A stretch of 64,000 bases of DNA, taken from positions 496,001-560,000 of the forward strand of contig NZ_CP044232.1 in NCBI RefSeq assembly GCF_008727775.1. Reading direction: 5' to 3'. The DNA comes from Microbacterium lushaniae. Lineage in GTDB: Bacteria > Actinomycetota > Actinomycetes > Actinomycetales > Microbacteriaceae. The first letter of the stretch is position 1. The number at the start of each line of letters is the position of its first letter. This document shows, in pieces, positions 33,966-42,658 of the stretch. A program made the position numbers and the translations under genes. Below the pieces are notes generated by a model. The model had not been told where the DNA came from, did no database searches, and saw only the letters and a list, made by a program, of their open reading frames with translations.

Positions 33966-35362
33966 ACATGGATGTCATCACGGTCGCGATGGGGGTGACC
34001 TCGTTCATCCTGCTCGTGGTCCTGTACCTCTGGATGGCGCTGGCGCTGTCCGCCCTGTTCCGCAAAGCCGGCGAGGAGGGGTGGAAGGGCTGGGTGCCCG
34101 TGCTCAACCAGGCCGTGCTGCTGCAGCTGGGCGGGTTCTCGCCGTGGCTGATCCTCCTGATCCTCATCCCCGGCCTGGGTGCCCTGGCGGTGTACGTGCT
34201 GCTCGTCGTGGCCGCGCACCGCATCAACCGCTCCTTCGGCTACGGCGCCGGGATGACGGTCCTCGCGGCGCTGTTCATGCTCATCTGGGCCAGCGTCCTG
34301 GGGTTCGGCGCGGCGCGCTGGATCGGCGAGCCTCCGGCCCACGTGCGGCGCTCGAACGAGCCCGCCGCCCCCGCCGCCCCGCCGCTGGTGGGCGGGTGGA
34401 CCCCGTCCGCGCCGCCGCCCCTGCCCGCTCCGGCGCCGGCCGGCGCGTCCGCCGGCCCTGGCGCGGCGGCTCCGGCGTGGGCGCCCTCGACCCCGCCGCC
34501 GCCTCCGCTGCCGCGCGTGTCGGCCGCACCCGCCCCCGCGCGCGGCCCGCTGTCGCCGGAGCTGGAGGACAGCGCGGTGGATCCCGAAGACCGCATGCCC
34601 GCCGCGGCCGCCCAGCCCGCCGGATCGTTCACCCCGCCGCCGGTGCCGCCCGCGGCCGCCGCCGCGCCCGAGCCGATCACCCCGATCTCCTCCGTTCCCG
34701 GCATGCGCTCGGCCCCGCCGCCGGCTGCCGCACCCGCGCCCGTGCACAGCGTGCCGGATGCTCCGACTCCGGCACCCGAGCCCGAGCCGTGGGCGCCGGC
34801 CCCCGTGACGCAGGCTCAGCCGCCGGTGCAGCACGACACGTTCGGCGAGCTGTCCGAGGCCGTCTCGGCGGTGTCGGGAGCACCGGATGCCGGCGCTCCG
34901 CGCTCGGCCCGGTCGTCGGTGTCTGCGCTGTACGCCGAGCCGGGGATCGGTGACGAGCAGTTCGGCGCGGCCGATCCGGCCGCCGATGACGAGCCCTTCG
35001 ACCAGACGGTCATCGCCAAGCGCCGCCGCACTCCGTGGAAGCTCATCCCGCCCTCGGGTGCGCCGCTGGACATCTCCTCCGACGTCGTCATCCTCGGGCG
35101 CAAGCCCGCACCCGACCCCGCGTACCCCGACGCGCAACTGGTCTCGATCCCCGACGAGACCCGCACCGTCTCCAAGACGCACGCGCGGCTCGAGTTGCGC
35201 GGCGAGACCTGGTACGTCACCGACCTCGGCTCCACCAACGGCGTGCTGTTCGCCACGCTGATGGGCACCGAGGTGGAGGCGCAGCCCGGGCAGGAGCTGG
35301 AAGCGGGTGAGCGCTTCTTCCTCGGCGACGCCGAAGTGCGGCTGCGTCGCACCGACGCCTGA
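33962..35362 (+). CDS. FHA domain protein with N-terminal membrane domain
   Basis: 466 aa. Residues 1-120 form three membrane helices with the pattern of small DUF5684-like domains (EEGWKGWVPVLNQAVLL). A long Pro/Ala-rich linker (about 125-345) follows. A C-terminal FHA domain (about 358-466) carries the phosphothreonine-binding signature: ILGRKP, VSKTHARLEL and DLGSTNGVLF. FHA domains read Thr phosphorylation, so the kinase encoded upstream is the likely writer. FDQTVIAKRR just before the FHA domain could itself be a phosphosite. The start overlaps the stop of the transglutaminase-like gene. Confidence 0.9.
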   Translation: MNMDVITVAMGVTSFILLVVLYLWMALALSALFRKAGEEGWKGWVPVLNQAVLLQLGGFSPWLILLILIPGLGALAVYVLLVVAAHRINRSFGYGAGMTVLAALFMLIWASVLGFGAARWIGEPPAHVRRSNEPAAPAAPPLVGGWTPSAPPPLPAPAPAGASAGPGAAAPAWAPSTPPPPPLPRVSAAPAPARGPLSPELEDSAVDPEDRMPAAAAQPAGSFTPPPVPPAAAAAPEPITPISSVPGMRSAPPPAAAPAPVHSVPDAPTPAPEPEPWAPAPVTQAQPPVQHDTFGELSEAVSAVSGAPDAGAPRSARSSVSALYAEPGIGDEQFGAADPAADDEPFDQTVIAKRRRTPWKLIPPSGAPLDISSDVVILGRKPAPDPAYPDAQLVSIPDETRTVSKTHARLELRGETWYVTDLGSTNGVLFATLMGTEVEAQPGQELEAGERFFLGDAEVRLRRTDA

Positions 35363-35373
35363 GCGGAGCATCC

Positions 35374-35913
35374 ATGGGCCAGGACGACGACAGCGACGAG
35401 GACGACGTCACGCTGTGGGCGGGCCGGCTGCGGTCATGGCCTGCCCTCGACACCGACTTCGACGACGCCACCGCCCTGGCCGCACGGGATGGGGGACCGC
35501 GGCGGCGCGCCGAGGCCGCCGCGCCCCACCCGGAGGAACCGGAGGCCGGATCGACGGTCGTGGCCCGTCGCGAGACCCGCCGCCGGGCCACGCGGCCGCC
35601 CGAGGATGCCACGGCCCTGAGTCCCCGGCGCGACACCGTCGCCCCGCACCAGCCGTCGCTGCCGGAGGGCCGGCGGGCCGCCCGGGTACCGGACGGACAC
35701 GCGCGCGAGATCTACCGTCCCCGCACGATGGAGCCCGAGATCGTGGAGCGGCGTGCTCCCGCCCCCCGTGCGCCGCAGCATCCGGTCGCTGCCGGGGCCG
35801 CGGGCACGCGCGATCGCCGGCGGCGCCGGCGCTGGGCGGGGTGGGCCGCCGCGGGGGCCGTTCTCGTGGTGCTCGCCGCGTCCGCCGTCGTACTGATGCT
35901 CGCTCTGGGCTGA
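35374..35913 (+). CDS. Hypothetical single-pass membrane protein with acidic Thr motifs
   Basis: 179 aa, last gene of the kinase operon, 11 nt after the FHA gene. A disordered cytoplasmic part rich in Arg, Pro and acidic residues precedes one C-terminal helix (WAGWAAAGAVLVVLAASAVV). Two similar acidic-Thr motifs, DDATALAARD (about residues 29-38) and EDATALSPRRD (about 75-85), are reminiscent of kinase/FHA target peptides. Function not recognised; a kinase substrate or adaptor is an inference. Confidence 0.7.
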   Translation: MGQDDDSDEDDVTLWAGRLRSWPALDTDFDDATALAARDGGPRRRAEAAAPHPEEPEAGSTVVARRETRRRATRPPEDATALSPRRDTVAPHQPSLPEGRRAARVPDGHAREIYRPRTMEPEIVERRAPAPRAPQHPVAAGAAGTRDRRRRRRWAGWAAAGAVLVVLAASAVVLMLALG

Positions 35914-35922
35914 ACCGCGCGT

Positions 35923-35951
35923 TTGCCAGCCCCCGCCGACGGGCGTATCAT
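35923..35951 (+). promoter_or_regulatory. str operon (rpsL-rpsG-fusA) promoter
   Basis: TTGCCA (35923-35928), a 17-nt spacer and TATCAT (35946-35951) form a strong vegetative promoter directly after the kinase operon. The leader is about 195 nt long. Confidence 0.85.
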
Positions 35952-36029
35952 GGATCGGGTGTGCGCACATGCGCGCCCTGCGTCGTGCCTCGGCCCGTGC
36001 AGGCGAGCAAGCGCCGCATCTCAGGGAAC

Positions 36030-36118
36030 GGCCTGCGAACAGGCCACCCCCACGGCATACCCACCACCAGTACGCGTCAGTCCTCCTGCCGCGCCGGCGG
36101 GTCTGTGGTGAAACCACA
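36030..36118 (+). promoter_or_regulatory. rpsL leader with two short perfect hairpins
   Basis: GGCCTG-CGAA-CAGGCC at 36030-36045 and TGTGGT-GAA-ACCACA at 36104-36118 are perfect 6-bp hairpins in the str operon leader. The second ends 24 nt before the ribosome binding site AAGGAG (36143-36148). They may serve transcription antitermination or feedback by a ribosomal protein; nothing in the sequence proves it. Confidence 0.4.
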
Positions 36119-36153
36119 TGGCTGTCACCGTGCAGCATTATCAAGGAGAGAAC

Positions 36154-36522
36154 GTGCCAACCATTCAGCAGTTGGTTCGCAAGGGGCGTGCGCCGAAGGT
36201 CTCGAAGACCAAGGCTCCCGCACTGAAGGCGAACCCGCAGCAGGCAGGCGTCTGCACCCGCGTGTACACGACCACGCCGAAGAAGCCGAACTCGGCCATG
36301 CGCAAGGTCGCCCGTGTCAAGCTCCGCAACGGCACCGAGGTCACCGCGTACATCCCCGGCGAGGGCCACAACCTGCAGGAGCACTCGCTCGTGCTCGTGC
36401 GTGGCGGCCGTGTGAAGGACCTTCCCGGTGTGCGCTACAAGATCGTCCGCGGCGCCCTGGACACCCAGGCCGTGAAGAACCGCAAGCAGGCCCGTAGCCG
36501 CTACGGCGCGAAGAAGGGTTGA
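36154..36522 (+). CDS. rpsL: 30S ribosomal protein S12
   Basis: Decoding-centre protein of the small subunit, 122 aa, the standard length. The GTG at 36154 gives [12 protein letters not shown] and follows AAGGAG by 5 nt; the upstream in-frame ATG at 36118 would add 12 atypical residues and overlaps a leader hairpin. The conserved loops [10 protein letters not shown] and [10 protein letters not shown] are present, with lysines at the classical streptomycin positions. It is first in the str operon. Confidence 0.97.
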   Translation: MPTIQQLVRKGRAPKVSKTKAPALKANPQQAGVCTRVYTTTPKKPNSAMRKVARVKLRNGTEVTAYIPGEGHNLQEHSLVLVRGGRVKDLPGVRYKIVRGALDTQAVKNRKQARSRYGAKKG

Positions 36523-36527
36523 GTTAG

Positions 36528-36998
36528 ATGCCTCGTAAGGGTCCCGCCCCCAAGCGTCCCGTCGTCAACGATCCGGTGTACGGCGCCCCCGTCGTCACCC
36601 AGCTCGTGAACAAGATCCTCGTCGACGGCAAGAAGTCCATCGCCGAGTCGATCGTGTACACCGCGCTCCGCGGCGTCGAGACCAAGAACGGCCAGGATGC
36701 CGTCGCCACCCTCAAGAAGGCGCTCGACAACGTGCGCCCCACCCTCGAGGTCAAGTCGCGCCGCGTCGGTGGCTCCACCTACCAGGTGCCGGTGGAGGTC
36801 AAGCCCCACCGCGCCAACACGCTCGCCCTGCGCTGGCTCGTCAGCTACGCCAAGGGTCGTCGTGAGAAGACCATGACCGAGCGCCTCCAGAACGAGATCC
36901 TGGATGCCTCGAACGGCCTGGGGGCTGCGGTCAAGCGCCGCGAAGACACCCACAAGATGGCCGAGTCGAACCGCGCCTTCGCGCACTACCGCTGGTAA
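36528..36998 (+). CDS. rpsG: 30S ribosomal protein S7
   Basis: Primary assembly protein of the 30S head, 156 aa, full length. [10 protein letters not shown] and the C-terminal [14 protein letters not shown] end ([10 protein letters not shown]) are typical. It starts 5 nt after the rpsL stop and is followed by a hairpin before fusA. Confidence 0.97.
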   Translation: MPRKGPAPKRPVVNDPVYGAPVVTQLVNKILVDGKKSIAESIVYTALRGVETKNGQDAVATLKKALDNVRPTLEVKSRRVGGSTYQVPVEVKPHRANTLALRWLVSYAKGRREKTMTERLQNEILDASNGLGAAVKRREDTHKMAESNRAFAHYRW

Positions 36999-37011
36999 AC
37001 AGCTTTTCCGC

Positions 37012-37042
37012 GTCCGGCCGGGGATACCGTCCCCGGCCGGAC
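37012..37042 (+). terminator. Hairpin between rpsG and fusA
   Basis: A perfect 12-bp GC stem (37012-37023 with 37031-37042) has a 7-nt loop and lies inside the str operon. It is likely an attenuator or a processing/stability element, not a full stop, because fusA has no clear promoter of its own in the 73-nt gap. Confidence 0.6.
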
Positions 37043-37071
37043 GCACCACACAAGACGTAAAGGAAAACCCC

Positions 37072-39186
37072 GTGGCACAAGAAGTGCTCACCGACCTCAC
37101 GAAGGTCCGCAACATCGGCATCATGGCCCACATCGATGCCGGCAAGACCACGACGACCGAGCGGATCCTCTTCTACACGGGCGTCAACCACAAGATCGGC
37201 GAAACCCACGACGGCGCTGCCACCACCGACTGGATGGAGCAGGAGCAGGAGCGTGGCATCACGATCACCTCCGCCGCCGTGACGTGCTTCTGGGACAAGA
37301 ACCAGATCAACATCATCGACACCCCCGGTCACGTCGACTTCACCGTCGAGGTGGAGCGTTCGCTGCGCGTCCTCGACGGCGCCGTCGCGGTGTTCGACGG
37401 CAAGGAGGGCGTGGAGCCCCAGTCCGAGACCGTGTGGCGTCAGGCCGACAAGTACGACGTCCCGCGCATCTGCTTCGTCAACAAGATGGACAAGCTGGGC
37501 GCCGACTTCTACTTCACCATCGACACCATCGTCAACCGCCTGAAGGCCAAGCCCCTCGTGCTGCAGCTGCCGATCGGCGCCGAGAACGACTTCGTCGGCG
37601 TCGTCGACCTGGTCGAGATGCGCGCGCTGGTGTGGCCCGGCGACTCCAAGGGCGACGTGACCATGGGCGCGAAGTACGAGATCCAGGAGATCCCGGCCGA
37701 CCTCGCCGACAAGGCCGCCGAGTACCGCGAGAAGCTCATGGAGACCGTCGCGGAGTCGGACGAGGCTCTGCTGGAGAAGTACTTCGGCGGTGAGGAGCTC
37801 ACGGTCGCCGAGATCAAGGGCGCCATCCGCAAGCTCACGATCAACTCGGAGCTGTACCCCGTGCTGTGCGGCTCGGCGTTCAAGAACCGCGGCGTGCAGC
37901 CGATGCTCGACGCGGTCGTGGACTACCTGCCCTCGCCTCTCGACGTCCCCGCCATCGAGGCGCGCGACCCGAAGAACGAAGAGACGATCATCGAGCGTCA
38001 CGCCGACCGTGAGGAGCCGTTCGCGGCCCTCGCGTTCAAGATCGTGACGCACCCCTTCTTCGGTCGCCTCACCTACATCCGCGTGTACTCCGGTCACCTG
38101 GACTCCGGCGCCCAGGTCGTCAACGCGACCAAGGGCAAGAAGGAGCGCATCGGGAAGATCTTCCAGATGCACGCCAACAAGGAGATGCCGATCGACTCGG
38201 TCACGGCCGGTCACATCTACGCCGTCATCGGCCTGAAGGACACCACGACCGGTGACACGCTGTCCGACAGCGCCAACCAGGTCGTCCTTGAGTCGATGAC
38301 CTTCCCCGAGCCGGTCATCGAGGTCGCGATCGAGCCCAAGACCAAGGCCGACCAGGAGAAGCTGGGTCTGGCGATCCAGAAGCTCGCGGAGGAAGACCCG
38401 ACGTTCCGCGTCGAGCAGAACTCCGAGACGGGTCAGACCGTCATCAAGGGCATGGGCGAGCTGCACCTGGACATCCTCGTGGACCGCATGAAGCGCGAGT
38501 TCAAGGTCGAGGCCAACGTCGGCAAGCCGCAGGTGGCCTACCGCGAGACGATCAAGAAGGCCGTCGAGCGTCACGACTACACGCACAAGAAGCAGACCGG
38601 TGGATCGGGTCAGTTCGCGAAGATCCAGTTCGCGCTGGCGCCTCTCGAGGTCACGGCCGACAAGACCTACGAGTTCGAGAACAAGGTCACCGGTGGCCGC
38701 ATCCCGCGCGAGTACATCGCGCCGGTGGACCAGGGCTTCCAGGACGCCATGAACGTCGGCGTGCTCGCCGGCTACCCCATGGTCGGTGTCAAGGCGACCC
38801 TCCTGGACGGTGCGTCGCACGACGTCGACTCGTCCGAGATGGCGTTCAAGATCGCCGGCTCCATGGGCTTCAAGGAGGCCGTCCGCAAGGCGAACCCCGT
38901 CATCCTCGAGCCGATCATGGCCGTCGAGGTGCGTACTCCCGAGGAGTACATGGGCGACGTCATCGGCGACCTGAACTCCCGCCGCGGCCAGATCCAGTCG
39001 ATGGAGGACGCCGCCGGCGTCAAGGTCGTCCGGGCCAACGTGCCGCTGTCGGAGATGTTCGGCTACATCGGCGACCTGCGCTCGAAGACCTCGGGCCGCG
39101 CCGTGTACTCGATGGAGTTCGACAGCTACGCCGAGGTTCCTCGCGCCGTGGCCGACGAGATCGTCCAGAAGACCAAGGGCGAGTAA
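37072..39186 (+). CDS. fusA: Elongation factor G
   Basis: Ribosomal translocase GTPase, 704 aa, complete. G1 is [11 protein letters not shown] near residues 18-28, the switch II region is DTPGHVDF, and G4 is NKMD. The GTG at 37072 follows AAGGA by about 8 nt; the longer ORF upstream runs back into rpsG and is not real. Domains II to V follow in the normal order. It is third gene of the str operon. Confidence 0.98.
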   Translation: MAQEVLTDLTKVRNIGIMAHIDAGKTTTTERILFYTGVNHKIGETHDGAATTDWMEQEQERGITITSAAVTCFWDKNQINIIDTPGHVDFTVEVERSLRVLDGAVAVFDGKEGVEPQSETVWRQADKYDVPRICFVNKMDKLGADFYFTIDTIVNRLKAKPLVLQLPIGAENDFVGVVDLVEMRALVWPGDSKGDVTMGAKYEIQEIPADLADKAAEYREKLMETVAESDEALLEKYFGGEELTVAEIKGAIRKLTINSELYPVLCGSAFKNRGVQPMLDAVVDYLPSPLDVPAIEARDPKNEETIIERHADREEPFAALAFKIVTHPFFGRLTYIRVYSGHLDSGAQVVNATKGKKERIGKIFQMHANKEMPIDSVTAGHIYAVIGLKDTTTGDTLSDSANQVVLESMTFPEPVIEVAIEPKTKADQEKLGLAIQKLAEEDPTFRVEQNSETGQTVIKGMGELHLDILVDRMKREFKVEANVGKPQVAYRETIKKAVERHDYTHKKQTGGSGQFAKIQFALAPLEVTADKTYEFENKVTGGRIPREYIAPVDQGFQDAMNVGVLAGYPMVGVKATLLDGASHDVDSSEMAFKIAGSMGFKEAVRKANPVILEPIMAVEVRTPEEYMGDVIGDLNSRRGQIQSMEDAAGVKVVRANVPLSEMFGYIGDLRSKTSGRAVYSMEFDSYAEVPRAVADEIVQKTKGE

Positions 39187-39196
39187 CACCGCCCCG

Positions 39197-39235
39197 GGAT
39201 GTCGGGGTCCCTCCCTCGTGAGGGCCCCGGCATCC
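39197..39235 (+). terminator. fusA terminator
   Basis: The left arm 39197-39213 pairs with 39220-39235 (5 + 6 + 5 base pairs, one bulged T and one wobble) around a 6-nt loop, 10 nt after the fusA stop. It separates the first three str genes from tuf. Confidence 0.7.
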
Positions 39236-39341
39236 AGCAAACTCAATACCGACTCTCTAGTAATCTGAGAACCAACCCCGTAGCTGACCGGTCGCAACCC
39301 AGTGCCCGGAACCTCTACACGAACGTCCTGAGGAGGACCCA

Positions 39342-40535
39342 GTGGCTAAGGCCAAGTTCGAGCGCACCAAGCCGCACGTCAACATCGGAACCATCGGTCA
39401 CGTTGACCACGGCAAGACCACGCTCACCGCCGCGATCTCCAAGGTGCTCGCCGACAAGTACCCGTCGGCCACCAACGTCCAGCGCGACTTCGCGTCGATC
39501 GACTCGGCGCCCGAAGAGCGCCAGCGCGGTATCACCATCAACATCTCGCACGTCGAGTACGAGACCCCCAAGCGTCACTACGCCCACGTCGACGCCCCTG
39601 GGCACGCTGACTACATCAAGAACATGATCACCGGTGCCGCTCAGATGGACGGCGCGATCCTCGTGGTCGCGGCGACCGACGGCCCGATGGCCCAGACCCG
39701 CGAGCACGTGCTGCTCGCCAAGCAGGTCGGCGTGCCGTACCTGCTGGTCGCCCTCAACAAGGCCGACATGGTCGACGACGAGGAGATCCTGGAGCTCGTC
39801 GAGCTCGAGGTCCGCGAGCTGCTCTCCAGCCAGGACTTCGACGGCGACAACGCTCCCGTCGTGCGCGTCTCGGGCCTGAAGGCTCTCGAGGGTGACGAGA
39901 AGTGGGTCAACTCGATCGTCGAGCTCATGGAGGCCGTCGACGAGTCCATCCCCGACCCGGTGCGTGACAAGGACAAGCCGTTCCTCATGCCCATCGAGGA
40001 CGTCTTCACCATCACCGGCCGTGGCACGGTCGTCACCGGTCGCGCCGAGCGTGGCACGCTCGCGATCAACTCCGAGGTCGAGATCGTCGGCATCCGCCCG
40101 ACGCAGAAGACCACGGTCACCGGTATCGAGATGTTCCACAAGCAGCTCGACGAGGCGTGGGCCGGCGAGAACTGCGGTCTGCTCCTTCGCGGCACCAAGC
40201 GTGACGACGTCGAGCGCGGCCAGGTCGTCGTCAAGCCCGGCTCGGTCACCCCTCACACGAACTTCGAGGGCACCGCGTACATCCTGTCCAAGGATGAGGG
40301 TGGGCGTCACAACCCGTTCTTCACGAACTACCGCCCGCAGTTCTACTTCCGCACCACGGACGTCACCGGCGTCATCACGCTGCCCGAGGGCACCGAGATG
40401 GTCATGCCCGGTGACACCACGGAGATGTCGGTCGAGCTCATCCAGCCGATCGCCATGGAAGAGGGCCTCGGCTTCGCGATCCGTGAGGGTGGCCGCACCG
40501 TCGGCGCCGGCACGGTGACGAAGATCCTCAAGTAA
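39342..40535 (+). CDS. tuf: Elongation factor Tu
   Basis: Carries aminoacyl-tRNA to the ribosome, 397 aa, complete. G1 is GHVDHGKTT near residues 19-27, switch II contains DAPGHADY, and G4 is NKAD. The GTG at 39342 follows AGGAGG by 5 nt. A 155-nt gap with the fusA terminator and an AT-rich stretch including TAGTAA (39258-39263) suggests a promoter of its own, but I cannot place a -35 box. Confidence 0.98.
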   Translation: MAKAKFERTKPHVNIGTIGHVDHGKTTLTAAISKVLADKYPSATNVQRDFASIDSAPEERQRGITINISHVEYETPKRHYAHVDAPGHADYIKNMITGAAQMDGAILVVAATDGPMAQTREHVLLAKQVGVPYLLVALNKADMVDDEEILELVELEVRELLSSQDFDGDNAPVVRVSGLKALEGDEKWVNSIVELMEAVDESIPDPVRDKDKPFLMPIEDVFTITGRGTVVTGRAERGTLAINSEVEIVGIRPTQKTTVTGIEMFHKQLDEAWAGENCGLLLRGTKRDDVERGQVVVKPGSVTPHTNFEGTAYILSKDEGGRHNPFFTNYRPQFYFRTTDVTGVITLPEGTEMVMPGDTTEMSVELIQPIAMEEGLGFAIREGGRTVGAGTVTKILK

Positions 40536-40550
40536 GTCCTCGGACTTTCC

Positions 40551-40588
40551 GACTCAGGGGTCGGGCCTTCGGGCCCGGCCCCTGAGTC
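40551..40588 (+). terminator. tuf terminator
   Basis: A 17-bp stem (40551-40567 with 40572-40588, one T-G pair) is closed by a C(TTCG)G tetraloop, a very stable RNA hairpin, starting 16 nt after the tuf stop. Confidence 0.88.
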
Positions 40589-40637
40589 GTCTCCGGACTC
40601 GTGTGTTACGGGCGGATGAAGACTTCGGCGAGGGGCG

Positions 40638-40677
40638 ACAACTTTAGTTGTGTATTTCCTTTGAATGCCGATAGCCT
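40638..40677 (+). promoter_or_regulatory. Candidate promoter and palindromic operator of the small LPXTG gene
   Basis: TTGTGT (40648-40653), an 18-nt spacer and TAGCCT (40672-40677) form a candidate promoter in an unusually AT-rich patch. The 14-bp perfect palindrome ACAACTTTAGTTGT (40638-40651) overlaps the -35 box, a typical place for a repressor. The regulator is unknown. Confidence 0.45.
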
Positions 40678-40736
40678 GACGACAGGGCGGGAAAGGTAGC
40701 AGTTTCCCCCCGTCGATCAGCCCCAGATCGACCCCC

Positions 40737-40760
40737 TTGTCCTTGTCCTTGTCCTCGTCC
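40737..40760 (+). repeat. Tandem hexamer repeat in the leader of the small LPXTG gene
   Basis: Three exact copies of TTGTCC and a fourth with one change (TCGTCC) follow each other without gaps, 20 nt before the start codon. The pyrimidine-rich tract is in the 5' untranslated region. Copy-number slippage there could alter translation, which is inference only. Confidence 0.7.
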
Positions 40761-40779
40761 CCAGTTCTGGAGAATACGA

Positions 40780-41310
40780 ATGAAGAACATCCGCGCAAAG
40801 TTCGCCGCCGTCGTCATTGCGGCCGCCGCCCTCGTCGCCCTGCCCGTCGCGGCATCGGCCTACACCCCGGCCGTCCCGCCGGCAGAGACCGCCACCCTGG
40901 CCCCCGGCGCCAGCGCCCCCTTCACGTTCACCGGCTTCGCTCCCGGCGAGCCCGTGACCTTCACCCTCACGGGTGAGGGTGTCGGCGACGAGCACCTCGC
41001 GCTCGTGAAGGCCGCCCCCACCTCGACGCAGGTGAGCAAGACGGCCACGGCCGACGGTGCGGCCACCGCCACCGTCACGCTGCCGACCAACGCCACGGGC
41101 ACCTACCTGCTCACCTCGGACAGCCCGTCGACCGACGCCGAGACCCTCGCCATCACGGTCGCGGCCGCCGGTGGCGGGGCCCTGCCGGCCACGGGTATCG
41201 ACGCCGCGTCGATGACCGGTGTGTGGATCGGTGGCGGCGCGCTGCTGGCCGCCGGTATCGCCGTCACGAGCGTCGCGATGATCCGTCGTCGCCAGGCCGA
41301 CCAGGCGTAA
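40780..41310 (+). CDS. Small LPXTG-anchored surface protein
   Basis: 176 aa. A signal peptide (KFAAVVIAAAALVALPVAASA, split near residue 26) precedes a Thr/Ala-rich beta-type domain of about 105 residues, a Gly-Gly-Gly linker, the sortase motif LPATG near residue 137, a hydrophobic helix and the basic tail RRRQADQA. It should be covalently fixed to the cell wall by a sortase, which is not encoded in this window. It is monocistronic, with its own promoter candidate upstream and a terminator downstream. Confidence 0.88.
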   Translation: MKNIRAKFAAVVIAAAALVALPVAASAYTPAVPPAETATLAPGASAPFTFTGFAPGEPVTFTLTGEGVGDEHLALVKAAPTSTQVSKTATADGAATATVTLPTNATGTYLLTSDSPSTDAETLAITVAAAGGGALPATGIDAASMTGVWIGGGALLAAGIAVTSVAMIRRRQADQA

Positions 41311-41323
41311 CGCTTCCCCTTCC

Positions 41324-41355
41324 CGAAGGCCCCCCGTCCAGTACGGGGGCCTTCG
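41324..41355 (+). terminator. Terminator of the small LPXTG gene
   Basis: The arms 41324-41337 and 41343-41355 pair over 13 bp with one bulged C, loop of 5 nt, 13 nt after the stop codon. Confidence 0.75.
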
Positions 41356-41493
41356 TCGTGCCCGCCCCACCCCATCCACCCACTCTCGGCGCGCGGCGCG
41401 GCGGGAGCCACCTCTCCTGCACAGGGGCGCGGGCGGGGGAGGAGTGCACAGAGGCGCGGGAGGCGACGACGTCGGTAGTGGGGCGCGCGGAGG

Positions 41494-42456
41494 GTGGAGG
41501 GCGTGCAGACGAACGGACTCCTCCTCACCTCCGACCTCGGCGGCGAAGGCCGCGAGGCCACCCTGGCCGCGGGCGTGCGCAGCGGCGCCGTGGTCCGCAT
41601 CCGCCACGGCGCGTACATCGACGCCGGCCGGTGGGACGCGGCATCCAGCGAAGAGCGTACGAGACTGCGCACCCGGGCGTTCGTCCGGGCGTGCGCGTCC
41701 CCGCCGGTCATCGCGTTCACCAGTGCTGCCGCCGAATGGGATCTGCCCGGGTTCCGCGTGCGCGATGACCGCGTCCACACCCTCGATCCCGGTGCTCATC
41801 CCGCGCGCAGCCGTGCCGACGTGTTCCGCCACAGCGGTCCGCTGCCCCCGGAGGACGTCGAGGTGCGCGACGGGATCCTCGTCACGTCTCTGCCCCGCAC
41901 CATCGCCGACGTGATCCGCATGGTGTCGGTCGAGGCCGCCGTCGCGTACTTCGACGCCGCGCTGCGCGTTGTCGCCTGGCGCGGACACGGGCTGTACGAC
42001 CTCACCGCCGCCGAAGCCTTTCGCGCCGGGATCCACGCGCGACTGGACGCGATGCCGGGGGCCCGCGGCATCCGGCAGGCGCGCTTCGTCACCGACTTCG
42101 CCGACGGACGGGCGCAGCTGCCGGGGGAGAGCGTGTCGCGGCTGTGGATGCAGCGGCTCGGGGTGCCCGCGCCGATCCTGCAGCTCGAGGTCCTCCTCGC
42201 CGGCGGGCGCCGGGCGTACCCCGACTTCGCGTGGCCGATGCTCCGCCGATTCGGGGCGTTCGACGGCGACGGCAAGTACCTCGACCCGGCGATGGCCCGT
42301 GGACTCTCCGTCCGCGACGTTCTGCGCACTCAGCGGACTCGGGAGAGCGAGCTCTGCGCGGCGACGGACTGGACGCCCGTTCGGTGGGGGAGCGAGCGTC
42401 TCACGGGAATCGACGCCTTCGCTGCCTTCCTTCGCTCCCACCAGCTCCTCCGCTGA
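41494..42456 (+). CDS. AbiEi-like / DUF559-like protein (possible nuclease-fold protein)
   Basis: 320 aa. The N-terminal part has the winged-helix pattern of AbiEi-type antitoxins (LLLTSDLGGEGREATLAAG, then VVRIRHGAYID). The C-terminal part resembles the DUF559/Vsr-like nuclease fold: YPDFAW followed by FGAFDGDGKYLD near residues 245-270. The related partial gene at the window end has GESDG where this one has GAFDG, so the acidic Glu of the putative active site is replaced by Ala here. No toxin partner is adjacent. A second GTG at 41503 is an alternative start. Element D begins 4 nt after the stop. Confidence 0.75.
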   Translation: MEGVQTNGLLLTSDLGGEGREATLAAGVRSGAVVRIRHGAYIDAGRWDAASSEERTRLRTRAFVRACASPPVIAFTSAAAEWDLPGFRVRDDRVHTLDPGAHPARSRADVFRHSGPLPPEDVEVRDGILVTSLPRTIADVIRMVSVEAAVAYFDAALRVVAWRGHGLYDLTAAEAFRAGIHARLDAMPGARGIRQARFVTDFADGRAQLPGESVSRLWMQRLGVPAPILQLEVLLAGGRRAYPDFAWPMLRRFGAFDGDGKYLDPAMARGLSVRDVLRTQRTRESELCAATDWTPVRWGSERLTGIDAFAAFLRSHQLLR

Positions 42457-42460
42457 TCTT

Positions 42461-42526
42461 GAGAGTGCATCAACCCCGCGAGAGTGCACCGGATCCCGTG
42501 CACTCTCGCCGGGTCGGTGCACTTTC
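42461..42526. repeat. Nested palindromic element D
   Basis: Outer arms GAGAGTGCA (42461-42469) and TGCACTTTC (42518-42526) pair at 8 of 9 positions. Inner arms GCGAGAGTGCAC (42478-42489) and GTGCACTCTCGC (42498-42509) pair perfectly around an 8-nt loop. It lies immediately after the DUF559-like gene. The remaining gap to 42658 holds no gene that I can support. Confidence 0.7.
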
Positions 42527-42658
42527 GGCTATGGGCCTTAGGGCCCGGATCACGCGGAGACGGGTCGAAGTACCCTTCCCGTGCGCAAAGTCCCCGGTCT
42601 AGGTTCGGGCCGCCACCGGGTGCAGGCTCACCCCGGCGGGATGCGCAACGAGGTGATC

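Noticed and set aside
36118..36153. Upstream ATG for rpsL
   Set aside because: It adds 12 residues absent from S12 proteins and lies within a leader hairpin, whereas the GTG at 36154 has a strong ribosome binding site.
41418..41460. 16-bp direct repeat upstream of the DUF559-like gene as a separate mobile-element end
   Set aside because: Only two copies (15 of 16 matching), no inverted ends or transposase nearby; noted only as context for element D.
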